60,867 nt of DNA from Streptomyces lasiicapitis (GCF_014646335.1 NZ_BMNG01000012.1:1-60867); one strand, 5' to 3'; counted from the stretch's first letter, positions 17,801 to 25,895 are shown. A program made the numbers and translations. Notes: generated from the sequence alone by a model not told the origin.

Positions 17801-18500
17801 CGTCGGCGACGTGCTCCACGTAGCGCCGCAGGACGGGCGACAGATAGGCGTCGACGACCGCCGTGTCGCCGCGCGGGACGAGCTTCATCAGGGGGCTGGC
17901 CTCGCTGGAGAGCGAGACCTGCGGGAAGCCGGTCCGGCGCGCGAGTTCACCGGCCGCCTGCTCGTGGGCGGGGTACAGGTGGCTGTGCATGCAGACGACG
18001 GCGACGGCACGGATCCCGTCGTCGTGGGCCTGCCGCAGGGCCCCGGCGAGTGCGCCGAGGTCGGGGGCGCGCAGGACCTCGCCGTCGGCGCCCACGCGCT
18101 CGTCGAACTCGATGACGCGCTCGTAGAGCTCTTCGGGGAGGACGATGGCGCGGGCGAAGATCCGCGGGCGGTTCTGATACGCGATGCGCAGCGCGTCGCG
18201 GAAGCCGCGCGTGATGACCAGAGCGGTCGGCTCGCCCTTGCGCTCCAGGAGGGCGTTGGTGGCGACGGTGGTGCCCATGCGGACCACGTCGATCGGTACG
18301 TCACCCACGCCGCGCGAGACGTCCGCGTCGAGCACGCCATCCTGGACGAGGAGTTCCCGGATGCCCGCGACGGCCGCGTCGGCATAGCGCGCGGGGTTGT
18401 CCGACAGGAGCTTGTGCGTGCGCAGGCCACCGTCCGGGCGGCGTGCGACGACATCCGTGAACGTGCCGCCCCTGTCGACCCAGAACTGCCAGCCTGTCAC
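14850..18500 (-). CDS. Fused hydantoinase A/B protein, 5-oxoprolinase (ATP-hydrolysing) type
   Basis: Single chain of 1216 residues joining a HyuA-like ATPase half and a HyuB-like half, the architecture of eukaryotic OPLAH and its bacterial relatives, which open 5-oxoproline to glutamate at the cost of ATP. The start WQFWVDRGGTFTDVV and DMGGTSTDVSHY are HyuA ATP-binding motifs; the second half opens at LLEVFNNLFMSIAEQMG and continues with SVNIKERLDFSCALFD and NDPYHGGTHLPDV, very OPLAH-like. The GTG start is 25 bases after cvnC and the stop 42 bases before cvnD, all on one strand, so it is embedded in the conservon transcript. An N-methylhydantoinase or acetophenone carboxylase role cannot be excluded, but the fusion and motifs favour oxoprolinase. 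Confidence 0.88.
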   Translation of the reverse strand: MTGWQFWVDRGGTFTDVVARRPDGGLRTHKLLSDNPARYADAAVAGIRELLVQDGVLDADVSRGVGDVPIDVVRMGTTVATNALLERKGEPTALVITRGFRDALRIAYQNRPRIFARAIVLPEELYERVIEFDERVGADGEVLRAPDLGALAGALRQAHDDGIRAVAVVCMHSHLYPAHEQAAGELARRTGFPQVSLSSEASPLMKLVPRGDTAVVDAYLSPVLRRYVEHVADELQGVRLMFMQSNGGLADAGQFRGKDAILSGPAGGIVGMARMSRLAGFDRVIGFDMGGTSTDVSHYAGAYERVFTTRIAGVRLRAPMLDIHTVAAGGGSVLHFDGARYRVGPDSAGAAPGPASYRGGGPLTVTDANVALGRVQAAHFPRVFGPDGDQPLDDALVRDRFADLAREITERTGDDRTPEQVAEGYLQIAVANIAAAVKRISVQKGHDVTRYALTTFGGAGGQHACMVADSLGIRTVLVPPMAGVLSALGIGLADTTAMREQSVEAPLEVASMPRVHKTADDLEAAARDQLAAEDVPADRVHVTRRAHLRYDGTDTTLTVELTEPDAMTRAFEERHRATYSFALDRPVVVEALSVEATGLTEPPDLSVLGGAAERGTARTVRLHTGGSWREVPLHRREELPPGERVTGPAIITEASATTVVDDGWRAAMTDDGHLVMERVAAPASSAAGTEADPVLLEVFNNLFMSIAEQMGARLESTAQSVNIKERLDFSCALFDPDGSLVANAPHIPVHLGSMGTSVKEVIRRRGTTMRPGDAYAVNDPYHGGTHLPDVTVITPVFDSSGERILFYVASRGHHAEIGGIAPGSMPAHSRTIDEEGILFDNWLLVEAGRFREAETLSLLTDTRYPSRNPATNLADLRAQIAANQKGVDEVGRMIDNFGLDVVQAYMRHVQDNAEDSVRRVIDTLEEGEFTYETDSGALIRVRVSVDREQRTATVDFTGTSPQLTTNFNAPFAVVNAAVLYVFRTLVDDDIPLNDGCLRPLRIIVPTGSFLSPEPPAAVVAGNVETSQAITGALYGALGVQAEGSGTMNNVTFGNDRYQYYETVASGSGAGDGFDGASVVQTHMTNSRLTDPEVLEWRLPVVLEEFAVRHASGGNGRWRGGDGAVRRIRFREPMTVSTLSQHRVVPPYGMAGGEPGALGSGRVERADGSVVRLDGSDSADTGLGDVLVIETPGGGGYGPPPQRTTGARAAPDAPRPN

Positions 18501-18525
18501 GTCTCAATCCCCGCTTTCGCGCTGT

Positions 18526-18927
18526 TCAGAGCGCCCGGAGGCCGTTGATCACGTCGCGCAGAATACTCTCGTCCGGCAGCTCGGCGGGGGGTACGGGGCG
18601 GGTCACGTGCACCAGTCGGTCGTCGACCAGATCACCTATCAGGACGCGGACCACGCCGATCGGAAGGTCCAGTTCCGCCGCGAGTTCCGCGACGGACTGC
18701 GGGGTGTCGCGGCACAGGCCGACGATGTCCACGTGCTCCGGGGACAGCGTCTGGTCGGCCTCCGTCTCCTCGGCACGCGACTCCGCGATCACGACCGCGA
18801 TGAGGTCGAGGCGGTGCTGGCCCGTGCTGGTGGTGCGGCCACGCGTCATGGCGTACGGGCGCACCACCGGACCGGCGTCGTCGTCGAACCAGTGGGGCAG
18901 TGCGGCCTGACCGTCGTCGTCGCTCAT
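18526..18927 (-). CDS. Conservon protein CvnC (DUF742)
   Basis: 133-residue DUF742 protein with a winged-helix-like C-terminal half (SVAELAAELDLPIGVVRVLIGDLVDDRLVHV). The N terminus VVRPYAMTRGRT is the family signature. CvnC proteins are thought to join CvnB and CvnD in a membrane-associated complex under the CvnA kinase. It starts nine bases after cvnB stops. The next gene on the strand is the oxoprolinase rather than cvnD. Confidence 0.93.
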   Translation of the reverse strand: MSDDDGQAALPHWFDDDAGPVVRPYAMTRGRTTSTGQHRLDLIAVVIAESRAEETEADQTLSPEHVDIVGLCRDTPQSVAELAAELDLPIGVVRVLIGDLVDDRLVHVTRPVPPAELPDESILRDVINGLRAL

Positions 18928-18936
18928 GCCCTCCCA

Positions 18937-19377
18937 CTACCCTCCCGTGGGCAGGTCGGTGCGTGGCGCCGAACCCAGATGCACACCCACCCTCTTGACC
19001 AGCAGCGTCATCTCGTACGCGACCAGACCGACGTCGGAGTCCGCGTCCGCGAGGACGGCGAGGCAGCTCCCGTCGCCCGCGGCCGTGACGAAGAGGAAGG
19101 CCTCGTCCAGCTCGACGACCGTCTGGCGGACCTTGCCCGCGTCGAAGTGGCGCCCGACGCCTTTGGCGAGGCTGTGGAATCCGGACGCGACGGCGGCGAG
19201 ATGCTCACTGTCCTCGCGGGTCAGATTCTTCGACACGCCAGTGGGCAGACCGTCTCCGGAGAGCACGAGCGCTTTGCGGATGCTGCCGACACGCTCCACC
19301 AAGTCGTCGAGGAGCCAGTTCAGCTCTCCCGATCCCCCGGTCGCGGTGGTGCGTGCGTCGGCCTTCGGTGCGGTCAT
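18937..19377 (-). CDS. Conservon protein CvnB (roadblock/LC7 domain)
   Basis: 146-residue single-domain roadblock/LC7 protein, the family that binds and regulates small GTPases such as CvnD. LNWLLDDLVERVGSIRKALVLSGDGLPTG is the typical opening helix and strand, and FLFVTAAGDGSCLAVL the central sheet. Its ATG overlaps the cvnA stop by four bases (ATGA), showing translational coupling. Confidence 0.94.
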   Translation of the reverse strand: MTAPKADARTTATGGSGELNWLLDDLVERVGSIRKALVLSGDGLPTGVSKNLTREDSEHLAAVASGFHSLAKGVGRHFDAGKVRQTVVELDEAFLFVTAAGDGSCLAVLADADSDVGLVAYEMTLLVKRVGVHLGSAPRTDLPTGG

Positions 19378-22300
19378 CGACCGTCCCCCTCAGATGTCGT
19401 TCCTGGTGCTGCGCCGTCCGGGACGTCGTCGCCCGAGGCGTTCTCTTCGCGGCCGCGCTGCCAGCCACGCTGGAGCGAAGCCATCCGGCTGCGTACCTCG
19501 TCGGCGTCGCGTTCCTCCGCTCCGGCCCCTGCGGGGGCCGTGTCGAGCTCCGTACGGCGGTCCGGGCTGTCCTTCAGCTGCGGGGCGAGATTCGCCTGCC
19601 GGACCCTGCGGGGCAGCCCGCCTGCGGCCGGCACGACCGGTTCCTGGGCCGCCGTGCGGGGCGGCGTCTCCGTGCTGCCTGCGGCCCGGTCCATGGGTTC
19701 TCTGTCCGTCCTTGCCGCCCGGTCCGCACCGGGCGCTGTCTCCGTGCGGGTGGTGGCGCGCGGCGCGTCCGTCATCGGACGGCGCCGGGGCAGGAGCGGC
19801 TGCGCCCCTGCGGGGCCGTCCGTGCCCAGGGGACGCGGCGGGGTCAGATCGGGCCAGCCCGAGTCCGACCGGGGGCGTCGCGGCAGATCGAGAGCTGCGT
19901 CTCCGGAGGCGTCGACGGCATCCCGCGCGGGGGCGCCGAATCCGTCCCCCGGGCCGCGGACATCGGCCCCGCGCGCGAAGCCGCGGCCGGGCCGTGCGGC
20001 GCCGTTCTCGCCACGCCGCGCGCGGGCGTCGTCGCCCTCGGGGTCGGCGGCGTCCGCGTCGCGGGTACGCGTGGGGCCGACGCGGCGGCCGTGCGAGGAC
20101 ACCAGCTTCGGCGCGCGGCGGCGGGCCAGGGGCACGGTGCCGCCGGTGGTGAGCTCGTCGTCCAGGGGCTCTTCGGGGTGCAGGGCGTCGTGTCCGGCGG
20201 AGTCGGCGGCGCGGGCCGGTTCGCCGAGGTCGGACTCGCGTGCGTCGCGGGCCTGTTGGTGCTGCTCTCCGGGGGTCTCCGCGACGCGACGGCGCGGACG
20301 GAACAGTCCGCCGCGCTCACTGTCCTCGTCCTCAAGGGCGCCCGGGAAGCCGTCGAGCCCGGCCATGCCGACCGGCGCCTCCAGCTCGACCGGTCCGTCC
20401 AGGAGGGACGCGGGGAGTCCGGGGAGCTCGACGGGGACCTGCGCGAGGGCCGCGGCGCGGTCGTCGGCGGTGTCGCCCACGGACTTCTGCGGCTGCGGCC
20501 GGTCGAGACGGAAACCGACGCCTCCGGTGTCGGGCACGTCGTCGGTGAGCAGCGACTCCGGGATGAACACGACGGCGGTGGTGCCGCCGTACGGGGAGGG
20601 CTGAAGGGACACCCGGACGCGCTGGCGCTGGGCCAGCCGGCTGACTACGAAGAGGCCGAGACGGTCGGTGTCGGACAGCTCGAACTCGGGGGTCTCGGCG
20701 AGGCGGAGGTTGGCGTCGAGGAGCGCTTCGGAGGCCATGCCGAGGCCGCGGTCGTGGATCTCCAGGGTGAAGCCGTTGGCGACGTGCTCCCCCAGGACCT
20801 GCACCGCGGTGTGCGGCGGCGAGAACACCGTGGCGTTCTCCAGGAGTTCGGCCAGCAGGTGCGTGAGGTCGGCGACCGCGGGGCCGGTGACGGCGATGCG
20901 CGGCAGGCGGCGCACCTCGATGCGCTCGTAGTCCTCCACCTCGGCGACGGCGGCGCGGACGACGTCCATGAGCTGGACGGGCTTGCGCCACTGCCGCGAG
21001 GGGGCGGCGCCGGAGAGGATCACGAGGCCTTCGGCGTGCCGCCGCATGCGGGTGGTGAGGTGGTCCAGGCGGAAGAGGTCGGCGAGTTCGTCGGTGTCCT
21101 CGGTCCTGCGCTCCATGGTGTCGAGGAGCGTGAGCTGCTTGTGCAGCAGGACCTGGCTGCGGCGGGCGAGGTTGACGAACACTTCGGAGACGCCACGGCG
21201 CAGGTCGGCCTGTTTGACGGTGGCCTCGACGGCGGCGCGCTGCAGGGTGTTCATCGCCTGGCCGACCTGCCCGATCTCGTCCTTGTCGTACGTCAGGCGC
21301 GGAGCCTCGGTCTCCACGTCGACCTGCTCGCCGGACGCGAGGCGGCGCAGCAGGCCGGGGAGCCGCACACCGGACGCCTCGTGGGCCTCCAGGCGCAGGC
21401 GGCGCAGGTCGCGGATGAGGCTGCGTCCGACTCGGACGGAGAGGAAGATCGAGAAGAGTACGGCGAGCAGGCCGAGCACACCGGCGACGGCGAGTTGCAC
21501 GATGACGCCGACGGCTTCAGGGCGGGCCCGGTCGCGCAGGCGGTCGACGGCGTCCTCGTCGCGGTCGTCGAGGCTCGTGAGGATCTTGTCAGCCTCACGG
21601 TTCCAGTCGCTGGAGGTGACCCCGCGCGGGGTGCCCCCGCCGGACTCCATGAGGGACTTCTCCGCGTCGCGCAGCCGGCTCGTCTCGGCGCCGTTCCAGT
21701 AGCGCTCGTAGCGGGCGCGCTCGTCGTCGGGGAGCTGGATGAGGCTGTTGTCGAGGAGCATGGTCCGCTGCGCCACGAGGTCGGTGACCTGGCGGATCTC
21801 ACCCTTGGTGACGGTTCCCGCGACCAGGGCCGATCCGATCAACGCGTCCTCACGGGACAGCAGTTCGCGGGCCTGGCCGATGCCGACGAGGGCGCGGCCC
21901 TCCGCGGTCACACCGACGTCGTCGAGGGCGTTGAGCGTCATCAGGAAGCCGAAGCAGGGGTCGGTCAGGCGCGTGTACATCTTCAGCGCCTTGTCGCGGC
22001 TGATCGTGCCTTCCTCGACCGTGCGGCGCAGCGCGTCGAGCCCCTTGAAGGCGTCGAGCGCGACGGTCAGGCGCTCCTCGGACTGACCGTCGAGGACCTC
22101 ACGGGAGTCGGAGCTCTTGGCCTTGGACTCGACTTCGGCCACATGTTTGTCGGTGGCCTCACGGCTGCGGCGCAGCGCGGCGAGGGCGTCCGAGGCACGG
22201 GGATCCGCCAAGTAGACGAGCGTCTGGCGCCGCTCCTCCTGGACCACCTGGGCGGTGTCCTGGACGGGTCTGGCCAGGTCGTCGAGGATGTAGGCCGTGT

Positions 22301-22427
22301 CGATCAGCTTGTTCGCCTCGCGCCCGGTGAGGAACGTGGCAAAGCCCCAGATCGCCGTGAGGGACACGAGCGGCACGAGCAGCAATGCCACGATCTTCCG
22401 GCGGATGGACTTCCCGCGAAAGCGCAT
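19374..22427 (-). CDS. Conservon sensor kinase CvnA (NIT-domain histidine kinase-like)
   Basis: Membrane sensor of about 1017 residues. A first membrane helix (about 12-33) leads to an extracytoplasmic NIT-like helical sensor domain, a second helix near 310-340, a HAMP segment, and an HATPase domain with the N-box LLAELLENAT and the G-box DRGLGM. I see no canonical H-box with a clear phosphorylatable histidine followed by a response regulator, which fits conservons signalling through the B-C-D proteins. The last 350 or so residues are a Pro/Arg/Asp-rich disordered tail. The ATG at 22427 follows GGGGGAGG; the open frame continues upstream without a ribosome site. The signal sensed is unknown. 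Confidence 0.92.
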   Translation of the reverse strand: MRFRGKSIRRKIVALLLVPLVSLTAIWGFATFLTGREANKLIDTAYILDDLARPVQDTAQVVQEERRQTLVYLADPRASDALAALRRSREATDKHVAEVESKAKSSDSREVLDGQSEERLTVALDAFKGLDALRRTVEEGTISRDKALKMYTRLTDPCFGFLMTLNALDDVGVTAEGRALVGIGQARELLSREDALIGSALVAGTVTKGEIRQVTDLVAQRTMLLDNSLIQLPDDERARYERYWNGAETSRLRDAEKSLMESGGGTPRGVTSSDWNREADKILTSLDDRDEDAVDRLRDRARPEAVGVIVQLAVAGVLGLLAVLFSIFLSVRVGRSLIRDLRRLRLEAHEASGVRLPGLLRRLASGEQVDVETEAPRLTYDKDEIGQVGQAMNTLQRAAVEATVKQADLRRGVSEVFVNLARRSQVLLHKQLTLLDTMERRTEDTDELADLFRLDHLTTRMRRHAEGLVILSGAAPSRQWRKPVQLMDVVRAAVAEVEDYERIEVRRLPRIAVTGPAVADLTHLLAELLENATVFSPPHTAVQVLGEHVANGFTLEIHDRGLGMASEALLDANLRLAETPEFELSDTDRLGLFVVSRLAQRQRVRVSLQPSPYGGTTAVVFIPESLLTDDVPDTGGVGFRLDRPQPQKSVGDTADDRAAALAQVPVELPGLPASLLDGPVELEAPVGMAGLDGFPGALEDEDSERGGLFRPRRRVAETPGEQHQQARDARESDLGEPARAADSAGHDALHPEEPLDDELTTGGTVPLARRRAPKLVSSHGRRVGPTRTRDADAADPEGDDARARRGENGAARPGRGFARGADVRGPGDGFGAPARDAVDASGDAALDLPRRPRSDSGWPDLTPPRPLGTDGPAGAQPLLPRRRPMTDAPRATTRTETAPGADRAARTDREPMDRAAGSTETPPRTAAQEPVVPAAGGLPRRVRQANLAPQLKDSPDRRTELDTAPAGAGAEERDADEVRSRMASLQRGWQRGREENASGDDVPDGAAPGTTSEGDGR

Positions 22428-22967
22428 GGCCTCCCCCAGATAGGGCCCCTTACAGCCGCGCAATGGCCCGGGGCACACATGTGCGTCAACAAACGGCGCG
22501 AGCCTACTACTGACACACGGGCAACTCGAAGGCACGTCCGGACGCTTTTCAGCCGTGACGTGAAAGGGGCGTCCTCAGTTGTCCGCCCATTGGGGGAGAT
22601 TGCCTCCCGCAAGTGGCACATGCCAGCCGACTCCATCACCCGTACCGACGGGCCCAGTTGGCCTGAAGTGTTCGCCGCATGGAACCGTTCGGGCCGAAAG
22701 GCGATCTCTCGTCCCGGGCCGGGAATCTTCCGCGGCGCCCATTCGTCGATCTGTACGAGGGACGGTGCGGGCGGGGACGGAGCGGCATGGGGGTCCGCCG
22801 ACACGAGAGTCGGCGGTACGACGCGGTGGAGGCCCTGGCGGCGCGGCGTAAAGCAGCGTAAAACGGGCAGCAAGTGGAGAGTCGGACATGAGAGCTCTCG
22901 ATGGACCGGCCGCGAGGCAGGGGCAGGACAGCGGCACGGGCAAGGCAGCGGGGGGAGTGACGAGTTG
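22428..22967. promoter_or_regulatory. 540-base divergent gap between cvnA and the membrane-protein gene
   Basis: Short open frames here (for example 22579-22851) have no ribosome site or coding-like character, so I call no gene. The region must hold the conservon promoter on the minus strand and the promoter of the gene at 22968. A weak TTCGAG-N18-TAGGCT on the minus strand at about 22500-22530 is the best promoter guess, not a firm one. Confidence 0.4.
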
Positions 22968-23924
22968 ATGGGTACGAAAGAGCGCCGGCGGGCGTCCGGG
23001 AGCGGGGCGGCCGAGGACGGGCCGTCTGGACGCGGGGGGTCCGGGAAGCCCACGAGCGTTGAAGTGGCTCGCGTGGGCGAGGAGTTGGGCGAGGGGCGGG
23101 CTGAGCGGAAGACGGCGGGGGCGGCGACGACCTCGCGCCTCGCGGAGGCGGTGCGGGCCCCAGAGGAGGTGCACCCCGCGGAGGGAGCACGTCCCGCGGA
23201 GGCAGCCCGGCCTGCGGCGGGAACGGGAAGTGCGCCCCGGGGTGGGGCGAGAACAGGCGGCGAGGGGCGGGAACTCGCCGGTACCGCGGAGCGGCGTGCG
23301 TCGAGCGCGGCGGGCGAAGCTGTGGAGCAGCGGGGGTCCGGCGGGGCGGCCGAAGCGCCGGAGCGGCGGATGCCACTCGGGGCGAGCGAGGCGCCGGAGC
23401 GGCGTGCGTCCGGTGAGGCAGGAAAGGCGCCGGAGCGGCGGGAGTTGGCCGCGGTGGCGGATGGCAGGGAGCGCTCCAAGGCACGAGGGCGGCGCGAGTA
23501 CGCCGACGCTCTGGACGACAGCGAGGAGCCGGATCGGCAGCCCTTGTGGGTGGAGGAGCCCGCCACCCGGCGGCGGCTGCCGGACCCCGTGCGCACGGCG
23601 GCCGTCCGTGCGGTGCTCATCGTGTCGTTGACGCTCATCCAGGCGATGACGGCGTTCTTCTGCGCGATGGCCGAGTCCTGGCTGGCCTTCCCCATGGTGC
23701 TGAGCAGCGTGGCCAGCACGGTCGGCGCCACCTGGGCCGTGTGTGACGTCTGGGTGACCCGCCAGGTCTGGAACCAGCGCAACGGCGTGGTGTCGGTGCC
23801 CAGCAGCACGGCACGCCGGCTGCGGCGCGAGCGGCGCAGGGCCCGTCGCGAGGCACGGGTGGCCGCCCGCGCCAAGGAGGGCATACGGAACCCGGGCGGG
23901 GCGGGACAGTTGTCTCACTCCTGA
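22968..23924 (+). CDS. Low-complexity protein with two C-terminal membrane helices
   Basis: I do not recognise a family. The first 215 or so of 318 residues are disordered and rich in Ala, Glu, Gly and Arg, with recurring EAPERR/KAPERRE and GTAERRASS blocks. The end holds two closely spaced membrane helices (RAVLIVSLTLIQAMTAFF and FPMVLSSVASTVGATWAV), then an Arg-rich basic tail. That suggests an inner-membrane protein with a long cytoplasmic arm. The start is uncertain: the ATG at 22968 follows GGGGGAG, but shorter versions are possible. It is divergent from the conservon, so a functional link is possible but unproven. Confidence 0.6.
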   Translation: MGTKERRRASGSGAAEDGPSGRGGSGKPTSVEVARVGEELGEGRAERKTAGAATTSRLAEAVRAPEEVHPAEGARPAEAARPAAGTGSAPRGGARTGGEGRELAGTAERRASSAAGEAVEQRGSGGAAEAPERRMPLGASEAPERRASGEAGKAPERRELAAVADGRERSKARGRREYADALDDSEEPDRQPLWVEEPATRRRLPDPVRTAAVRAVLIVSLTLIQAMTAFFCAMAESWLAFPMVLSSVASTVGATWAVCDVWVTRQVWNQRNGVVSVPSSTARRLRRERRRARREARVAARAKEGIRNPGGAGQLSHS

Positions 23925-23962
23925 CCCGGGATGGGCCGAGGCCACGGGGCCGACTGCGCCGG

Positions 23963-24110
23963 GGCTTCGGCCAGCAGCTGAACGGTGTCGGGGCTTTGGC
24001 CGCCCGGACTGCGCTGGGGCCTTGGCCGCCCGGGCGATGTCGGACCCTGACCGCCCGGACGACGTCGGGACCTTGGCCACCTGGGCGATGTCGGGATCCT
24101 GGCCGCCTGC
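23963..24110. repeat. Degenerate tandem array, about 26-bp unit, five to six copies
   Basis: Between the convergent genes ending at 23924 and 24142 a unit with core GGCCGCCCGGGCGATGTC recurs at about 26-base spacing. The copies centred near 24010, 24035, 24060 and 24085 are the cleanest and differ by a few substitutions; outer copies are more decayed. No coding role is apparent. Confidence 0.65.
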
Positions 24111-24141
24111 ACACACCTCCGTCAGCAGCGTGCCGCCGCCG

Positions 24142-25365
24142 TCAGACCGCGGCCACCTGTCGCGCCCTCAGCTCCCGTCTCACCTTCATGAAGGGGCGAG
24201 GGCAGTCGACGGCCAGGGCGGCGGTGACGCGGCCCGCGTGTTCGTACACGGCCAGGAAGCTGCCGTCATCAGGGCTGCCTTCCTCGATGCGTACGGTGGC
24301 GTCGGCGGGGCGGTGTCCGGCGAACTGGATGCGGGAGCCGTACTGGTCGGACCAGAAGTACGGGAGTGCGGTGACCGTCTCCACGGTGCGGGCGGCGAGC
24401 AAGTTGCGTACGGCGACGCGGGGTAGTTCCGTCGCGCTCGTCCAGTGTTCGGCGCGGACGCCGCCGACGCGGGCGACGTCGCCGACGGCGACCACATTGG
24501 GCAGGGACGTGACACAGCCGTCGTCGCACACGACACCGTCGCGCACGGCGAGTGACGTGCCCGCGAGCCAGGCGGTGTTGGGGGCGGCGCCGATGCCGAC
24601 GACGACCACGTCGGCGGGCAGGAGACGGCCGTCGGAGAGTTCGACCGCGGTGACGTGGCCGGGGCTGTGGCTGTGGCTGTGGCTGTGGCTGTGGGGGGAG
24701 GCCACTCGGTGGAGGCCCGCCACGCCCGTTCCGGTGAGCAGGCGGGTGCCTCCCCGCCGGTGCAGGTCGGCGCAGAACGCGCCCATATCCGGGCCGAGTT
24801 GGGGCAGCAGAGGCAGAGGGGCGGCTTCGACGACGGTCACGTCGTGGCCGAGGGCGACGCACGACGACGCCGTCTCCGCGCCGATGAAACCGCCGCCGAT
24901 CACCACGACTCGCCGTGTGCCCTGGGCCAGGTCGGCGCGGAGGGCGCGGGCGTCGTCGAGCGTGCGCAGGGTGTGGACGCCCGCGGGCCACGGGCCGGGC
25001 AGGCGGCGGGCCGACGCGCCGGTCGCGACGACCACGCCGTCGGTGACGACGGACCGGCCGTCGTCGAGGAGAACGGCGCGAGCGTGCTGGTCGAGGCCGG
25101 TCGCGTGGACGCCGAGCAGCCATTCGGCGGCCAGCTCGCCGATCTCCTCGGTGTCGGTGAGTGCGAGTGGGGCTTCCGCGGCTCCGCCGACCAGGAGGTT
25201 GGAGGGATCGGAGGTGAGGAAGTCCTTGGACAGGGGCGGGCGGTCGTACGGCAGGTGGGGCTCGGCGCCGACGATGACGAGGCGTCCGTCGAAGCCCTGG
25301 GCGCGCAGCTCGCGCGCCGCGTATAGCCCGGCGAGGGAGGCGCCGACGACAGTGACGGTGTTCAT
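24142..25365 (-). CDS. FAD-dependent ferredoxin reductase
   Basis: NAD(P)H-dependent reductase of 407 residues that passes electrons to a small ferredoxin for an oxygenase. VVGASLAGLYAARELR is the FAD-binding loop, PYDRPPLSKDFL a family signature, VVIGGGFIGAE the NAD(P)H-binding loop, and VVAVGDVAR the second FAD contact. Its ATG overlaps the stop of the Rieske ferredoxin gene (ATGA), so the two are one electron-transfer unit, probably serving the Rieske oxygenase at 32134. A surface loop carries an unusual HSHSHSHSHSPGH tract coded by five perfect hexamers. The terminal small domain (about 320-407) is normal. Confidence 0.9.
   Translation of the reverse strand: MNTVTVVGASLAGLYAARELRAQGFDGRLVIVGAEPHLPYDRPPLSKDFLTSDPSNLLVGGAAEAPLALTDTEEIGELAAEWLLGVHATGLDQHARAVLLDDGRSVVTDGVVVATGASARRLPGPWPAGVHTLRTLDDARALRADLAQGTRRVVVIGGGFIGAETASSCVALGHDVTVVEAAPLPLLPQLGPDMGAFCADLHRRGGTRLLTGTGVAGLHRVASPHSHSHSHSHSPGHVTAVELSDGRLLPADVVVVGIGAAPNTAWLAGTSLAVRDGVVCDDGCVTSLPNVVAVGDVARVGGVRAEHWTSATELPRVAVRNLLAARTVETVTALPYFWSDQYGSRIQFAGHRPADATVRIEEGSPDDGSFLAVYEHAGRVTAALAVDCPRPFMKVRRELRARQVAAV
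24663..24692. repeat. Perfect hexanucleotide tandem repeat (GGCTGT)x5
   Basis: Five exact copies of GGCTGT lie inside the ferredoxin reductase gene and encode alternating His-Ser on the minus strand. Because the unit is six bases, copy-number change would keep the frame and only lengthen or shorten the His-Ser tract. Confidence 0.9.
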
Positions 25366-25790
25366 GCGGCGGAGCCCTCACCGGTCAGCGTGCTGTGTGC
25401 GGTCGCGGACAGGGAGCCTGCGCCGGAAACGCCTGCCGGGACGATGGCTGAGGTGGCGGAGGCCGGGACGGGGACAGGGACGGCCGCGGGCTCGGTCAGG
25501 TGGACATGGATCGTTCCGTCGACCACGCTCACGCGGTGGGTGCGCACCGGGCGGCGGGCCGGCAGACAGGTCGGCTGACCGGTACGGAGATCGAAGGTGG
25601 CAGCGTGCAGCGGGCACTCGACCAGGCAGCCTTCGAGCCAGCCCTCGGAGAGGGAGGCGTCCTGGTGGCTGCAGGTGTCGTCGACGGCGTACAGCGCGCC
25701 GTCGGCGTTGAACACCGCGACGGGCGGCGTGGTGTCGAGACGGACGGACTCGCCCGCGGGGAGGTCTTCAAGGCGGCAGACGGGAATCAC
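25362..25790 (-). CDS. Rieske-type [2Fe-2S] ferredoxin
   Basis: Small electron carrier with a complete Rieske cluster site: C40-x-H42 in DDTCSHQDASL and C59-P-L-H62 in ECPLHAATFD. The first 105 residues form the Rieske domain, and the last 35 are a Pro/Ala/Val-rich tail without homology that I can see. The GTG at 25790 with GGAGG upstream fits the family start better than the ATG at 25856. It sits upstream of and overlaps the reductase gene, and is divergent from the IclR gene. Inference: it shuttles electrons from that reductase to the oxygenase at 32134. Confidence 0.92.
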   Translation of the reverse strand: MIPVCRLEDLPAGESVRLDTTPPVAVFNADGALYAVDDTCSHQDASLSEGWLEGCLVECPLHAATFDLRTGQPTCLPARRPVRTHRVSVVDGTIHVHLTEPAAVPVPVPASATSAIVPAGVSGAGSLSATAHSTLTGEGSAA

Positions 25791-25885
25791 GGGGGCCTCC
25801 TCTGGATGTGTCGGCCCGGTTGCGAGCCGTTTCGGCCAGGGACTCTTCGGTAACATGGAGTTTCATATGGCGCACCAGAGAGCGC

Positions 25886-25895
25886 TATGCGCAAC
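25886..25895 (+). promoter_or_regulatory. Candidate IclR-family operator half-site
   Basis: TATGCGCAAC lies in the divergent region between the Rieske ferredoxin and iclR genes. Almost the same string, ATAGCGCAAC, recurs at 27169-27178 ahead of the demethylation operon. Its surroundings (CATATGGCGCA at 25864-25874) give a partly symmetrical arrangement. Proposed as a binding site of the IclR regulator encoded at 25978; inferred from the repetition only. Confidence 0.4.

Noticed and set aside
22579..22851. 90-residue open frame in the cvnA upstream gap
   Set aside because: No ribosome site, no coding-like codon bias and an overlap with the likely promoter region.
22304..23884. 526-residue minus-strand frame over the APERR gene
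   Set aside because: Arg/Pro-rich antisense shadow; the + strand frame has a ribosome site and real membrane helices at its end.
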